The notes: a model not told the origin generated them from the sequence alone. A DNA stretch of 64,000 nucleotides from Chitinophagaceae bacterium UBA4857 (GCA_002399735.1 DHEF01000044.1:1-64000); one strand, 5' to 3'. Counted from the first letter of the stretch, positions 25,631 through 35,389 are shown. Numbers and translations: made by a program.

Positions 25631-27220
25631 ATGATGGGAAATAAAAAATTTCAAGTTTGGTTGCCTTTACTTTTATCGGCAGTTTTAACTGCGGGAATGT
25701 TTTTAGGATATAAGTTAAACAAAACCGGTAATAAAAACAGTTTTTTTGGTACAAATAAACATACATCCTTACAGGAAGCACTGGATATTATTCGTTTAAA
25801 ATACGTTGATTCCTTGTCGTTGGATTCGCTGGAATCCAGTGCCATTAAGGAAATGATGTATAAACTGGACCCTCACTCTGTGTACTTACCGCCTGTGGAA
25901 TTGAAACAGGCTAATGAAGAATTATCTGGCGGATTTGATGGTATTGGTGTGCAATACAATGTATTTAATGATACCGTAAATGTTATTTATGTTTTCCCTG
26001 ACGGTCCAAGTGAAAAAGCCGGATTAAAGATTGGTGATAAGGTATTGGCTGTTGATGACTCAACAATAGTTGGTAAGGTTAGTTATACCCGTATTAGAGA
26101 ATTAATTCGCGGAAAACGCGGCTCGGTAGCTAATTTAACCATTATTCGTGATGGCAAGCAGCAAAAAGTGGCAGTTACCAGAGGTAATATACCAGTACCA
26201 TCCTTAGAGGCTGCTTACATGGTTAGTCCGGGACTAGGTTATATGAAGCTGACCAAGTTTGCCGAAAACAGTTACCGTGAGTTTATGATTGCTTTAGAAG
26301 ATTTAAAAAAGCAAGGACTGAAGGAACTGATTTTTGATTTACGTGGTAACGGTGGCGGATATATGAACGAAGCTGTTGAGATGATTGACGAATTTTTATC
26401 GAACGATAAACTGATTGTTTATACCGAAGGTGTAAACAGCCGCCGGGAAGAATACCGTGGCAAACGACCCGGATTGTTTGAAACCGGTAAACTGGTGGTT
26501 TTAGTTGATGAATTATCGGCCAGTGCCAGTGAAGTAGTTGCCGGTGCCTTGCAGGATTGGGACAGAGCCACTATTATTGGCCGTCGTACTTTTGGTAAAG
26601 GCCTTGTGCAAAAACAATTTCCTTTAAGCGATGGTGCTGCATTGCGTTTAACAGTTTCCCGTTATTACACGCCATTGGGTCGTAGCATTCAACGCCCGTA
26701 CGATAAAGGAAAAAAAGTATACATGGATGAATTGTGGGAGCGTTATAACAATGGTGAAGTTTTTTATGCCGACTCAAATAAAGTAACCCATGGTAAACAA
26801 TACACAACTCCAAGTGGCCGTATTTTATATGGTGGCGGTGCCATAATGCCCGATGTATTTGTATCCTTAGATACATCTGCTTATCCTTCTTTCATTAATA
26901 AACTTTTTATAAGTGGCAGTTTTGATAGCTTTGTATATCAGTATTACTTAACGCATCAACAAACTTTATCGCAATACAAAACACCGGCCGAGTATATTAA
27001 GAATTACAAAGGCGATAATGAAATATGGAAAGATTTTCTGCAATACACGGCAAAGGATTCTATTAATCCAAAGGCCTTAACATCCGAACAACAAAAAACA
27101 TTGTTACACCGCTTAGAAGCACAGTTGGCACGTTTTAAATGGCGTACCAATGGCTTTTTGCAGGTATTAAATTCGGATGATACCGTATTTCAAAAAGCGT
27201 TGGAAGAAATTAATAAGTAA
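25631..27220 (+). CDS. S41-family C-terminal processing peptidase
   Basis: A 529 aa exported serine protease of the Tsp/CtpA family, anchored by an N-terminal membrane segment (about 10-28) with the protease in the periplasm. A PDZ domain lies at about 98-180 (GFDGIGVQYN...GPSEKAGLKIGDKVLAVD). The S41 core follows, with LIFDLRGNGGGYMNEAV, the catalytic serine motif SASASE (296-301) and the general-base lysine at 323 in FGKGLVQKQF. Such proteases trim or degrade envelope proteins. A second ATG three bases on is equally possible as start. Convergent with the kinase gene to its right. Confidence 0.93.
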   Translation: MMGNKKFQVWLPLLLSAVLTAGMFLGYKLNKTGNKNSFFGTNKHTSLQEALDIIRLKYVDSLSLDSLESSAIKEMMYKLDPHSVYLPPVELKQANEELSGGFDGIGVQYNVFNDTVNVIYVFPDGPSEKAGLKIGDKVLAVDDSTIVGKVSYTRIRELIRGKRGSVANLTIIRDGKQQKVAVTRGNIPVPSLEAAYMVSPGLGYMKLTKFAENSYREFMIALEDLKKQGLKELIFDLRGNGGGYMNEAVEMIDEFLSNDKLIVYTEGVNSRREEYRGKRPGLFETGKLVVLVDELSASASEVVAGALQDWDRATIIGRRTFGKGLVQKQFPLSDGAALRLTVSRYYTPLGRSIQRPYDKGKKVYMDELWERYNNGEVFYADSNKVTHGKQYTTPSGRILYGGGAIMPDVFVSLDTSAYPSFINKLFISGSFDSFVYQYYLTHQQTLSQYKTPAEYIKNYKGDNEIWKDFLQYTAKDSINPKALTSEQQKTLLHRLEAQLARFKWRTNGFLQVLNSDDTVFQKALEEINK

Positions 27221-27228
27221 TTTTTTGT

Positions 27229-27395
27229 AGGTTAGCTGTAGTACTACTATCATCGTTCCTTGCAATCAGTTGATTGTTCGCAATCCTTTCTTTCACTGAA
27301 AGAAAGGGTGAAAGCCACACTTGTGCTGTAGTAATGTGAGGTATCTATAAGGCTAATCCAATAAGTAATATCGAATTCATTCTATTGAGCACAGC
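27229..27395 (-). repeat. Dispersed intergenic repeat, family B, copy 4 (long, with internal hairpin)
   Basis: Read on the minus strand it starts GCTCAATAGAAT and ends GATGATAGTAGTACTACAGC, against a TTTTTT run (plus) directly after the S41 stop codon. Its middle holds a perfect hairpin CTTTCTTTC-ACT-GAAAGAAAG not seen in other copies. A TTCGATAT..TTATTGGATTA block is shared with copy 9. The rest of this 314-base gap is the terminator at 27455. Confidence 0.7.
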
Positions 27396-27454
27396 AAAGT
27401 CCGAAAGTCTGTAAGATAATTGTGTGATAAAGTCCGAAGCACTTATATTATTAC

Positions 27455-27482
27455 AAAAAAGCAACCATAAAGGTTGCTTTTT
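27455..27482. terminator. Bidirectional terminator between the S41 and kinase genes
   Basis: Stem GCAACC / GGTTGC with a 5-base loop and flanking A6 and T5 tracts. Confidence 0.8.
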
Positions 27483-27534
27483 ATTTCTCAGCCGGGCATC
27501 TTGCCGTTAGTCCGGCATGAAAAAGTTTACTATA

Positions 27535-29337
27535 TTATTTTACTACTCCCCTGCCTAATTGTACCCTGAAAACTGATCCGTTATTATAAACGGCCTGCTC
27601 ATTTAAACCAACCGAAAAAAGCCTGAAGCGTTCTGAGTGTAATCGTATCATCGTTCCGTCGGTAGCTTGTACCTGCTGAATAACAAAACCAATCAGTGCT
27701 TTTTTTCGGTTACCGGATGGAATCACATCTACAATTTTGCCAATAACAGGTGCTCCTTCACGTATCAGTGTTTTGCCGTCAACAATTACAGCTTCGGCAA
27801 TATGTAACCTTACCGCACTACCATCTTTGGCTCTTTCTTCCGAGCTTAAAGTTTGGTCTAATACAACCTTAACCGTTTTACCTGCCGGCACTTTTACCGG
27901 CTTGGTATTTACCAAAACCTCTTTTTCCTTTGGTGGTGTTACTTCGGTCGGTTTACTTTTATTTTCATCTATTGTCTCTGTTTTCTTCTCTTTAAGTTTT
28001 GTTTCTTTTGGTTTAGGTTCAACTATTGTTTTTTTATCCGGTGTGTTATTGGGAATAATTACTTTTTCGGGTGGTTTAATTATTTCATTTGTGTTAATAA
28101 CGTTGTTACCTGCAACAGTTTTTACCGGTTGATTAACTACTGTATTTAAGGGTTCTGACATATATTCGGGAGGCGTTTCTGTACCCGGCCCCTCAACTAC
28201 GTTATCTCTGTTACCTTTAATAAGTGCATTGCCAATAACTAAACTTAAACAAACAAAAGCAATAACAACAAGGGAAACAATGGCTTTGTCCTGCAACCAC
28301 TTTGGTTTGTTTTTTACAAATGCAGCAAACTGTGGTAACCTTACATTGGCCGGCCATTTTAACCTAACCATATATTTTGAAAATAAATGGCTGATGGCGC
28401 TAAGGGAAAGTTTTAATTTAGGCCTTTCCATTTCGCCGGTTACCGCTAATTTATGCTCGCCGGTATTTACAGGTCTGTCGGTATGTAAGGCTTGTATTAA
28501 TTGCTGCTCCTGAAAAATCGCATAGTTTACACTCTTTAACAACGCATCTTTAAAAAGTTTTACTGAGGTAAAACGTTTTTGGGAATTACGTTCCAACGCA
28601 GTAGTTAAAGCCTTTTGTAAAGTGGGTGTAGCGGCATTGGTTAAAGCTGTGGTTACGGGTGCTCTTTCTTCCAGCTTGCGTTTCATTAACTGGTAATCTG
28701 TATCGGAGTAAAAAGGTGTTTGGCCGGTAAGTAATTCATATAAAATATTGCCAACAGCATACACATCTGTCAGTTCATCTCCCTCTTTTCCTTGTATTTG
28801 TTCGGGGGCCATATACTCCAGGGTGCCAACTGATTTACCATGTTGTGTTAGCCGTTGTGAGTTACGAATACGGGCAATACCAAAATCCATTATTTTTACC
28901 TCGCCTTCGGCTGATATCATTACATTGGCGGGTTTTAAATCGCGGTGGATGATACCTTTTTTATGGGCGTGTTCCAGTCCATCTAAAATTTGTACAGCAA
29001 TACTGCAAGCCAGTAAAGATGATATTTTACCTTTTTGTTTCAACCAGTATTCCAGTGTATTACCTTCCACAAATTCCATTACCATCCAGTACGATTCGTG
29101 ACGGGGAATAAATGCGTACAGATGTGTAATATTAGGATGGTTTAATTTAGCAAGTGCCAACGCTTCCTGCTGAAACCTGCCTTCCATTGACTCGGAAGAA
29201 TTGGTCACTGATTTATTGAGGGATTTAATAGCTACCAAACGTTGTATTAGTTTGTCTTCGGCCAGATACACCGTACCCATGCCCCCTTCGCCAATTTTCC
29301 GGATTATATTATATTGATCGGATGGATTAAAACTCAT
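27535..29337 (-). CDS. Membrane-anchored Ser/Thr protein kinase
   Basis: A 600 aa Hanks-type kinase. The catalytic domain (about 10-270) has the glycine loop GEGGMGTVYLAED (16-28), ATP lysine 38, catalytic HRDLKPAN (131-138) and DFG (151-153), and GTLEYMAPEQ in the activation segment, so it should be active. One membrane segment follows (about 350-372). The outer part has a Thr/Lys/Pro-rich linker and a beta-rich C-terminal domain (VKVVLDQTLSSEERAKDG...HSERF) of unknown binding role. It overlaps the PP2C gene by four bases, so kinase and phosphatase are translationally coupled. Confidence 0.93.
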   Translation of the reverse strand: MSFNPSDQYNIIRKIGEGGMGTVYLAEDKLIQRLVAIKSLNKSVTNSSESMEGRFQQEALALAKLNHPNITHLYAFIPRHESYWMVMEFVEGNTLEYWLKQKGKISSLLACSIAVQILDGLEHAHKKGIIHRDLKPANVMISAEGEVKIMDFGIARIRNSQRLTQHGKSVGTLEYMAPEQIQGKEGDELTDVYAVGNILYELLTGQTPFYSDTDYQLMKRKLEERAPVTTALTNAATPTLQKALTTALERNSQKRFTSVKLFKDALLKSVNYAIFQEQQLIQALHTDRPVNTGEHKLAVTGEMERPKLKLSLSAISHLFSKYMVRLKWPANVRLPQFAAFVKNKPKWLQDKAIVSLVVIAFVCLSLVIGNALIKGNRDNVVEGPGTETPPEYMSEPLNTVVNQPVKTVAGNNVINTNEIIKPPEKVIIPNNTPDKKTIVEPKPKETKLKEKKTETIDENKSKPTEVTPPKEKEVLVNTKPVKVPAGKTVKVVLDQTLSSEERAKDGSAVRLHIAEAVIVDGKTLIREGAPVIGKIVDVIPSGNRKKALIGFVIQQVQATDGTMIRLHSERFRLFSVGLNEQAVYNNGSVFRVQLGRGVVK

Positions 29338-30242
29338 ACAAAAACATTTTGTTCTTTGGTTTCCAATTGCTGTTCATTTTCATTAAACTGAATTACCTCC
29401 ATTAACACAGCCGAAAAATTATCTCTTGCCCTGCGCTGTGTACATAATGCTTTTACACATTCCATTGTTAACGCTGCCGATGGCATGCTTAATAATTGCA
29501 ATAAATCTTCATCGGATAACATATCATATATACCATCAGAACATAAAAAGAATTTATCGCCTGCTTTTACTTCAATAGCGGTGTTACTCAGCTCAGGCTT
29601 TATTTGTACTACAGTACCCAATGCCTGTAACAACACATGTTTCATTTCGTGGTGCTGGCCTTCTTCTACTGTAATTTTTCCTTCGCTGATCATTTGGTTA
29701 ACCAATGTTTGATCGGTGGTTAACTGTTGCAATGTGTTGTTGCTGTAGTAATAAATGCGGCTATCTCCTACCGATGCAAAATGAGCTTCGGTGTCTTTTA
29801 TAAATACACAGACTGCCGTTGTTCCCATGCCTTGGTATTGATTATTTTGCTGCGATGCATTACGAATTTGCTGGTGCATTTGCTGCATAAGTATCTCTAA
29901 CATTGCTGGCGTATTGGCCAATGTATATTGTCTTTTAATATATGCATTGGCTACTTCGCATGCCATGGAGCTGGCCACTTCGCCGGCATTATGTCCGCCC
30001 ATGCCATCGGCTACCATGGCAAAAACTGTTTGTGTATCATGTCCGGGAAAAAGGTGTAAAAGACTGTCTTCGTTTTGTTGACGGCTGGGGCCGGTTTCTG
30101 ATACTGATTGTATTTTAAATGAAAGTTTGTCTGATGTGTGATGAAGGTTATTGTCAGCCGATAAAACATTTTGTACGGATGTAGCTTCCTGCTGTACTGA
30201 GGTAACCGGTGATTTTTTCCTTTTCTTCCACAAAAAGTTCAT
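29334..30242 (-). CDS. PP2C-family Ser/Thr protein phosphatase
   Basis: A 302 aa metal-dependent phosphatase expected to oppose the adjacent kinase. Conserved blocks are VADGMGGHNAGEVAS (metal aspartate), SVGDSRIYYY, LTTDQTLVNQMISEGKI, FLCSDGIYDMLSDEDL and RDNFSAVLMEV, giving all the metal-binding aspartates. A basic N-terminal stretch KKRKKS precedes a poorly conserved linker of about 45 residues. Start at 30242 (MNFLWKKRKK) is preferred to 30269. It is upstream of the kinase with ATGA overlap. Confidence 0.93.
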   Translation of the reverse strand: MNFLWKKRKKSPVTSVQQEATSVQNVLSADNNLHHTSDKLSFKIQSVSETGPSRQQNEDSLLHLFPGHDTQTVFAMVADGMGGHNAGEVASSMACEVANAYIKRQYTLANTPAMLEILMQQMHQQIRNASQQNNQYQGMGTTAVCVFIKDTEAHFASVGDSRIYYYSNNTLQQLTTDQTLVNQMISEGKITVEEGQHHEMKHVLLQALGTVVQIKPELSNTAIEVKAGDKFFLCSDGIYDMLSDEDLLQLLSMPSAALTMECVKALCTQRRARDNFSAVLMEVIQFNENEQQLETKEQNVFV

Positions 30243-30350
30243 AATAAATAATTGTATTGGTAAAAGCAAAACCTTGTTATTAACTATTACTGCTAAACCG
30301 CCACCCCATGGAACAATGCAATTAAACTAAACTGATGACACGTAAACAAC

Positions 30351-30476
30351 ACAGGATGATGATGAGCGATATACTGTTGAACGAAGCGTCGCCCCGAACC
30401 AAACCCACAAGTCCAACTCGGGGTTAACACAAGGAACGATCATCTGTGTTAATGGCAATGATGCCATAATAAAAAA
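30351..30476 (+). repeat. Dispersed intergenic repeat, family B, copy 5
   Basis: Contains GATGATGAGCG, GTTGAACGAAGCGTCGC, a variable hairpin (CCCCGA...TCGGGG) and ACAAGGAACGATCATC. It ends ATGCCATAATAAAAAA, with the A-tract end facing the stop of the FHA-protease gene. The remaining 80 bases of the gap are not recognised. Confidence 0.7.
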
Positions 30477-30556
30477 CTTAGCTTAATAACATTGCCCAGG
30501 GGCAGTCGGTTAATTAGCAGGCCCGTCAAAAAAGAGCTATTTGTAGGGCGGTTTAA

Positions 30557-32251
30557 TTAGTTAATTACATCCTCTCTACCCATTAATTCCAATGCATATT
30601 TAATTGGAATAGCGAAGGACATATTTGAGTTAACAGCGGAATAAATACCAATAACATTACCTTGATTATCGAACATGGGACCACCGCTATTACCGGCTCC
30701 GGTTGAGTTGATGGTTAACTGATAATAATCGCCCATAGAATTAAAGTATTGAGCAACTTTCTCAGTACCTGCATTTGCTTTTATTAAGCGGCCAACAATA
30801 CCTGCACTAACTGTTGGTACGGGCACTTTTATTATTTTGGCATTACGGTTAAAGTAATCGTTTGATGCTGTTGCTACGTATTGATCAGGTGACATACCGG
30901 GATAACCCATTACAGTTACTTCGCTACCGGTTTCGATTTCGTTATAGTTGTTTAATAGTTTAACAGCACTTAATTCTTCTACAATTTCAATTTTAAAGAT
31001 GGCCACATCGTGTGATGGAGAAGGCATTACTTTACCTGCAGGAATGCGGATAGAGTTGTTGGCAAAAGTTACATCCATATAAGTTGACTCGCCTTTGATA
31101 ACGGTGATGCCAGATTCCACATTCATTAAATTAAGGTTCATGGCATTGGCTGGTACCCATGTTGCAACGTCTTGTGGCATTACTGTCCTGCCTGGTACAT
31201 GTGATAAACCACCACGGGTATTCAGCACATATAAACGTCCTGGAAAATCAGATGGTTTAAAAGCATAGGTAGTTTCCCAAGGTGCAGCTACGTGCCTGTT
31301 GGTAACAATAAAACCGCGGGGATCAACAACAAAACCGGTACCTGTGCCAAAACCGCCAATGGGCTCTAGTATAGCACCGGCAGGCTCTTCGCCTTTGGCA
31401 CATAATAAAGGTTCGATTGCACCGGCTGTGTTGGTAGTATAAGCCGCATAGTAATTAATAATACCTAATTCTTTAACCGGTACCTTTACATGGTACAATT
31501 GTTCGCCATTGGTCATTTTTAAGTTCCACCCAATTTCTATAAATACCACATTTTTGCTATTGTCTTTTGTAATTTGAACGGGAGATAATTTTTTAGACGT
31601 ATCGCCAATAACTACAACAGAATCTTTCCCCTTTTCATGTACAATTGTTTCAACAGGTTTGTTGGCATATACCAGCCATGCGCCCGTACCTAAAACAAGT
31701 AACAAGGCAATGGATATAATGGTAAGTCTTTTTTTGCCTTTCTTTTCTGACTCCTGAATAATATGCTGCATGGTTTGTTTACCAATGGTTTCCTTTACCG
31801 GCGTGGTTTTGGCCGAGGTTACGTTGGTGGCACCGGTTGCATGAACTTTTGTTTCTTTACCGGCTGAAAGAGGTGCATCAATAACCCTTGTTTGTTTTAT
31901 ATGTGAAACAGGTTTTGGATCCAGGTCAAATTCTAAGGTAGGTCCGTCTTTTCCCAGGCGTATAACATCACCGGCAAACAATACTGTTTTTTCGGTAATA
32001 GCTTTACCATTAACAAATGTGCCGTTCTTACTTTGTAAATCGGTTATTTCGTACGTATCAGGCAACAGGCTGTTTACTTTAATGCGACAGTGCTCACGAC
32101 TAATGCTGTCGTCAGCTAAATCATAGGCAATATTATTTGCCTGCCCACGACCAATTTTAATTTCCAGATCGTTGGTCACAATAAATTTTTCAATTTGACC
32201 TGCTTTATTACCATCAATGTGGCGTAACAGGATGTTTGTTTGGTTGCTCAT
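30557..32251 (-). CDS. FHA-domain, membrane-anchored trypsin-like serine protease
   Basis: A 564 aa fusion. The N-terminal FHA domain (about 1-110: IKIGRGQANNI...SISREHCRIKV...DLQSKNGTFVNG) binds phosphothreonine in the cytoplasm. One membrane segment follows (about 175-195). The outer C-terminal domain is a chymotrypsin-fold protease with the triad visible: histidine in VTNRHVAAPW, aspartate in SHDVAIFKIE and serine in GAGNSGGPMFDN. It lies upstream of the PP2C and kinase genes on the same strand, separated by a 287-base gap with a repeat. Inferred role: phosphorylation by the neighbouring kinase controls or recruits a periplasmic protease. Confidence 0.9.
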   Translation of the reverse strand: MSNQTNILLRHIDGNKAGQIEKFIVTNDLEIKIGRGQANNIAYDLADDSISREHCRIKVNSLLPDTYEITDLQSKNGTFVNGKAITEKTVLFAGDVIRLGKDGPTLEFDLDPKPVSHIKQTRVIDAPLSAGKETKVHATGATNVTSAKTTPVKETIGKQTMQHIIQESEKKGKKRLTIISIALLLVLGTGAWLVYANKPVETIVHEKGKDSVVVIGDTSKKLSPVQITKDNSKNVVFIEIGWNLKMTNGEQLYHVKVPVKELGIINYYAAYTTNTAGAIEPLLCAKGEEPAGAILEPIGGFGTGTGFVVDPRGFIVTNRHVAAPWETTYAFKPSDFPGRLYVLNTRGGLSHVPGRTVMPQDVATWVPANAMNLNLMNVESGITVIKGESTYMDVTFANNSIRIPAGKVMPSPSHDVAIFKIEIVEELSAVKLLNNYNEIETGSEVTVMGYPGMSPDQYVATASNDYFNRNAKIIKVPVPTVSAGIVGRLIKANAGTEKVAQYFNSMGDYYQLTINSTGAGNSGGPMFDNQGNVIGIYSAVNSNMSFAIPIKYALELMGREDVIN

Positions 32252-32510
32252 TTTTTGTTTTTTTTTGACGGTTAAGAAAAATACGTTGATGCCTTTAGGT
32301 TCCAGTATAGTTTTCGCAGGAGGGATTAAGGAAACATATATTCAGCTTTTAGTACATCGGGAAATGATGAAAAATGTCATCATCAACTTTACAATTACAC
32401 TAAAACTACTTTTGTTAAGACTATACATTTAGTCGTTCATACAAGATTAAAACATACCCAAGCGAAAGAAAATACTTAAAATGATGTAGGCAGCCGATTG
32501 TTAAGGGCAT
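32252..32510. other. Intergenic region upstream of the FHA-protease gene
   Basis: No gene is supported here; a 71-codon frame on the plus strand starts inside the FHA gene and has no family features. A small palindrome TGATGA-N6-TCATCA (32365-32382) lies about 115 bases before the FHA-protease ATG and could be an operator. No promoter box with both elements was found. Confidence 0.4.
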
Positions 32511-32540
32511 AAAAAAGCGGGTGCAATACCTGCACCCGCT
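32511..32540 (-). terminator. Terminator of the M14 carboxypeptidase gene
   Basis: Ten-bp GC-rich stem (AGCGGGTGCA / TGCACCCGCT) with a 5-base loop; a T6 run follows on the minus strand. Confidence 0.9.
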
Positions 32541-32563
32541 TCACAAGAATTAATAGTATTGTT

Positions 32564-35077
32564 TTACTGACCTACAAAAAACACTGCATTACAAAACATC
32601 AGTTTACCGTTTTGCCAAAAATTACGGAATAGTACATTGTCGGTGAAATAAGTAATACTCCCACGTCCCATATCCTGTACACCAAACACTAATCCATCTT
32701 TTAATTTGTCTTTTAATTTATGACCTACAAAACCGGCCAACTGATCAAACTTTTTAATTACACCTACGTTCCAGCCACCCTCTTTAATGTAATCATACAC
32801 TAAATCATCCTGTTTCAGTGTATAGTAAAAATTAGGATAACCAAACATTAAAGGATGGGTATTGTCAACCGTTACTTTATAAATTGAACCTGGTGTTGTG
32901 CCGGGTATAGCATCAGACTCACGGTTTTCGTATACGAATAAAGATTTATAAGGATCTTTTTTATCAACGGTATCATCATCTTTACGTTGTTTAATAACGC
33001 TCCACTCCTGTCTTGATAATTGAGCTACTGCACTTTCTAAAGCCACTACACGGCCGCCTTTTCTTATCCAGCCGGTAAACTCTTCCGATGCAGTTTTATC
33101 GTTTAAAAAACGATAATTACCACTTGGTAAAATTAATACATCAATATTTTTCCAATCGGCCCGGGAAAAATCATTGGCATTAATTAAGGTAACAGGATAA
33201 CCCAATTCTTTTTCCATAAAATGCCATACTTCGCCGGCGGCATTTGAAGAAACACTTTCGCCGGTAAGCAGTGCTACTGATGGTGGTTTAATTACGTTTA
33301 CCCTTGAGCTACCAAAGTCAAAACCGCTGTCAACCATGCCGGTACTAACCGCATGCATTTGTATATTTTTTTCGTTACAGACTTTGCTTACTGTTTCCCA
33401 TAACCTGTTGCCCAATTGCTCATTGCCTTTTTTAATAATGATAACCGAACCACTGGCAAATTTTTGGTTGTTAACAGTAAAGGGGGTTTCGGAATAACGC
33501 AGTTTTACCCCTTTTTGTAAAAGCGCCGCTACTGCTTTGGCAGTGTAAATGCCATCCCATTTTAAAACATAACCATAAGCATCGGTAGCATTATTTACAA
33601 TATTAGCCGGTTGTGGTCTTGCACCTGCTGTTATATTTACTTTGCTGGCATAAGCGTTTAAACCATATACGTAAGGTAAAGACCAGGCGGTGATATCGTA
33701 CGTTAATGAGTCAACCAGTTTTGAATTAGGCTCAAATAATACTTTAACCATAGTAGCTCTTGGTTGCGAAGAAGAAATAACGACATCGTTATTACCTATA
33801 CTAAAACTTTCTTCCTTACCCGTATGATAATTATAACCTTTACCGTTACCAGAACCTACTCCGTACTGAATTCCGTTTTTATCTAACAGCTCCAAAAGCG
33901 ATTTTACTTTTTCATGATCGGCAGGCCCATTTTTAATTACATAAGATTTGTAATCGCCTACATTACCGCTTACTGCAGCATTAAAAAACGAACGATATTC
34001 CTTAATTAAATTACCTGCATTTAAGGAAGCAATTTCAATAGTGCTTAAACCGGTTGTGTGGTGATGTATGGCTCTGTCGTATAAGGTAAGTGTATCTCCT
34101 TCATCTGTATCGGCACCCAGCCCACCAGCAGGTCCGCCTCCTTGCTCATACGTCATACCAATGGCACCATTGTACAAGGGGTAGGTATCGCCGTATGAAG
34201 GGTAAAATAAATCGAATATTTCGCGGGTGAAATATAGCCAACCGTTTTTATCAAAATACTTAGCGTGGTTTTTACCAATGGTCATTTGAAAATCACGCTG
34301 CCATTTGGTAATAGCCTCGTGGTAAGGCTGTGCAGCCGGTGCAAAATAATAAGGCTGGTTAATACCTTGCTCATGATAATCCACATGTATTTGCGGCATC
34401 CATTGGTTGTATTGTACAATACGCTGCTGGCTTTCTACCTGTGTTTGCCAGGCCCAATCTCTGTTGAGGTCAAAATTGTAGTGATTGCTGCGACCACCCG
34501 GCCATGGCTCACGGTGCTCACGGGCATCTAAACGAGGATTATATTTTGTACCTACCACACTGTTAAACCAGTTTACATAACGGTCTCTGCCATCGGGGTT
34601 AACACAAGGGTCCATGATGATGACTGTATTTTTTAGCCATTCTTTTGTTTGTGTGTTGGCAGGATCTACCAACGAAAAAACAGTTAACATGGCTGCTTCC
34701 GATGAAGATGTTTCATTACCATGTACATTGTAGCTTAACCATACAATGGCTGGTGCGTTTTCTTGTGGTGCCATCCGGTCTTTGGCAATATTGGCCAAAC
34801 GTAAATTGTTTAAACGAATACCTTCCAGATTGGTAATGTTTTCGGCGGAGGAAACAAAGGCTAAATACAATGGGCGGTGTTCATTGGTTACGCCATACTG
34901 CTGCATTTTTACATTGGCCGATGCGGCTTGCGCAATATGTTTAAAATAGTTTACTACTTGCCAATGCGGCGTATAACGTGTTCCAATTTTGTAACCTAAA
35001 AATTGTTCGGGTGATTGTACCTGGGCAAATGTTACAAACCCTGACAATAGAAATAATAGACTAAGCAATTTTCTCAT
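32564..35077 (-). CDS. M14-family zinc carboxypeptidase
   Basis: An 837 aa exported peptidase with signal peptide (about 1-19, ending TFAQ). The zinc-binding histidine and glutamate are in NVHGNETSSSEAAM (H119, E122), and the third ligand is in QIHVDYHEQG. The segment CVNPDGRDRYVNWFN and the arginine-rich block support the M14 fold. The long C-terminal half (VALLTGESVSSNAAGEVWHFME...) looks like a glutamine-amidotransferase-like or beta-galactosidase trimer-like domain often fused to Bacteroidota M14 proteins. Substrate unknown; role in peptide scavenging inferred. Monocistronic. Confidence 0.9.
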   Translation of the reverse strand: MRKLLSLLFLLSGFVTFAQVQSPEQFLGYKIGTRYTPHWQVVNYFKHIAQAASANVKMQQYGVTNEHRPLYLAFVSSAENITNLEGIRLNNLRLANIAKDRMAPQENAPAIVWLSYNVHGNETSSSEAAMLTVFSLVDPANTQTKEWLKNTVIIMDPCVNPDGRDRYVNWFNSVVGTKYNPRLDAREHREPWPGGRSNHYNFDLNRDWAWQTQVESQQRIVQYNQWMPQIHVDYHEQGINQPYYFAPAAQPYHEAITKWQRDFQMTIGKNHAKYFDKNGWLYFTREIFDLFYPSYGDTYPLYNGAIGMTYEQGGGPAGGLGADTDEGDTLTLYDRAIHHHTTGLSTIEIASLNAGNLIKEYRSFFNAAVSGNVGDYKSYVIKNGPADHEKVKSLLELLDKNGIQYGVGSGNGKGYNYHTGKEESFSIGNNDVVISSSQPRATMVKVLFEPNSKLVDSLTYDITAWSLPYVYGLNAYASKVNITAGARPQPANIVNNATDAYGYVLKWDGIYTAKAVAALLQKGVKLRYSETPFTVNNQKFASGSVIIIKKGNEQLGNRLWETVSKVCNEKNIQMHAVSTGMVDSGFDFGSSRVNVIKPPSVALLTGESVSSNAAGEVWHFMEKELGYPVTLINANDFSRADWKNIDVLILPSGNYRFLNDKTASEEFTGWIRKGGRVVALESAVAQLSRQEWSVIKQRKDDDTVDKKDPYKSLFVYENRESDAIPGTTPGSIYKVTVDNTHPLMFGYPNFYYTLKQDDLVYDYIKEGGWNVGVIKKFDQLAGFVGHKLKDKLKDGLVFGVQDMGRGSITYFTDNVLFRNFWQNGKLMFCNAVFFVGQ

Positions 35078-35140
35078 GAAAGAATGAAGTTTAGAATTGA
35101 TATTGCGGCAAGTTACGTAAAGAATAAGTTGATTAAAAAC

Positions 35141-35180
35141 AATTTGGAAATTTGGTGATTGGGAAATTTGAAAATGAGGA
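35141..35180. repeat. Short AATTTGAAAATTTG-type repetition
   Basis: Near-tandem units of GGAAATTTG / GAAAATGAGG, similar to the stretch at 51735-51772. Both lie about 20-30 bases before a family B element. Function unknown. Confidence 0.4.
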
Positions 35181-35202
35181 TTTACAATAATAATAGGTTT
35201 AC

Positions 35203-35337
35203 ATGATGCTGAATAGAATTACCGAACGTACCACCGACAAGTCGGGGTGCACCTTGCACAATGGTGAGCAATGTTACAGGTGCACAAGTGAGTGACACAA
35301 CAGACGATGATAGTAGTAATACAGCCGGCAACATAAT
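35203..35337 (+). repeat. Dispersed intergenic repeat, family B, copy 6
   Basis: Starts ATGCTGAATAGAATTACCG, then a variable GC-rich insert (GACAAGTCGGGGTGCACC...) and GTGAGTGACACAACAGACGA. It ends TAGTAGTAATACAGCCGGC, running straight into the A-tract of the dnaK terminator. It accounts for the middle of the 312-base gap between the M14 gene and dnaK. Confidence 0.75.
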
Positions 35338-35367
35338 AAAAAAAGCCTCACTTGCGTGAGGCTTTTT
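35338..35367 (-). terminator. Rho-independent terminator of dnaK
   Basis: Seven-bp stem GCCTCAC / GTGAGGC with a 4-base loop and a T-run on the minus strand, 23 bases after the dnaK stop. Confidence 0.85.
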
Positions 35368-35389
35368 GTTACAGTTTAAACTGCTAAGT

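Noticed and set aside
32217..32432. 71-codon frame on the plus strand upstream of the FHA-protease gene
   Set aside because: It begins inside the FHA gene, has low-complexity hydrophobic content and no start context; judged a chance frame.
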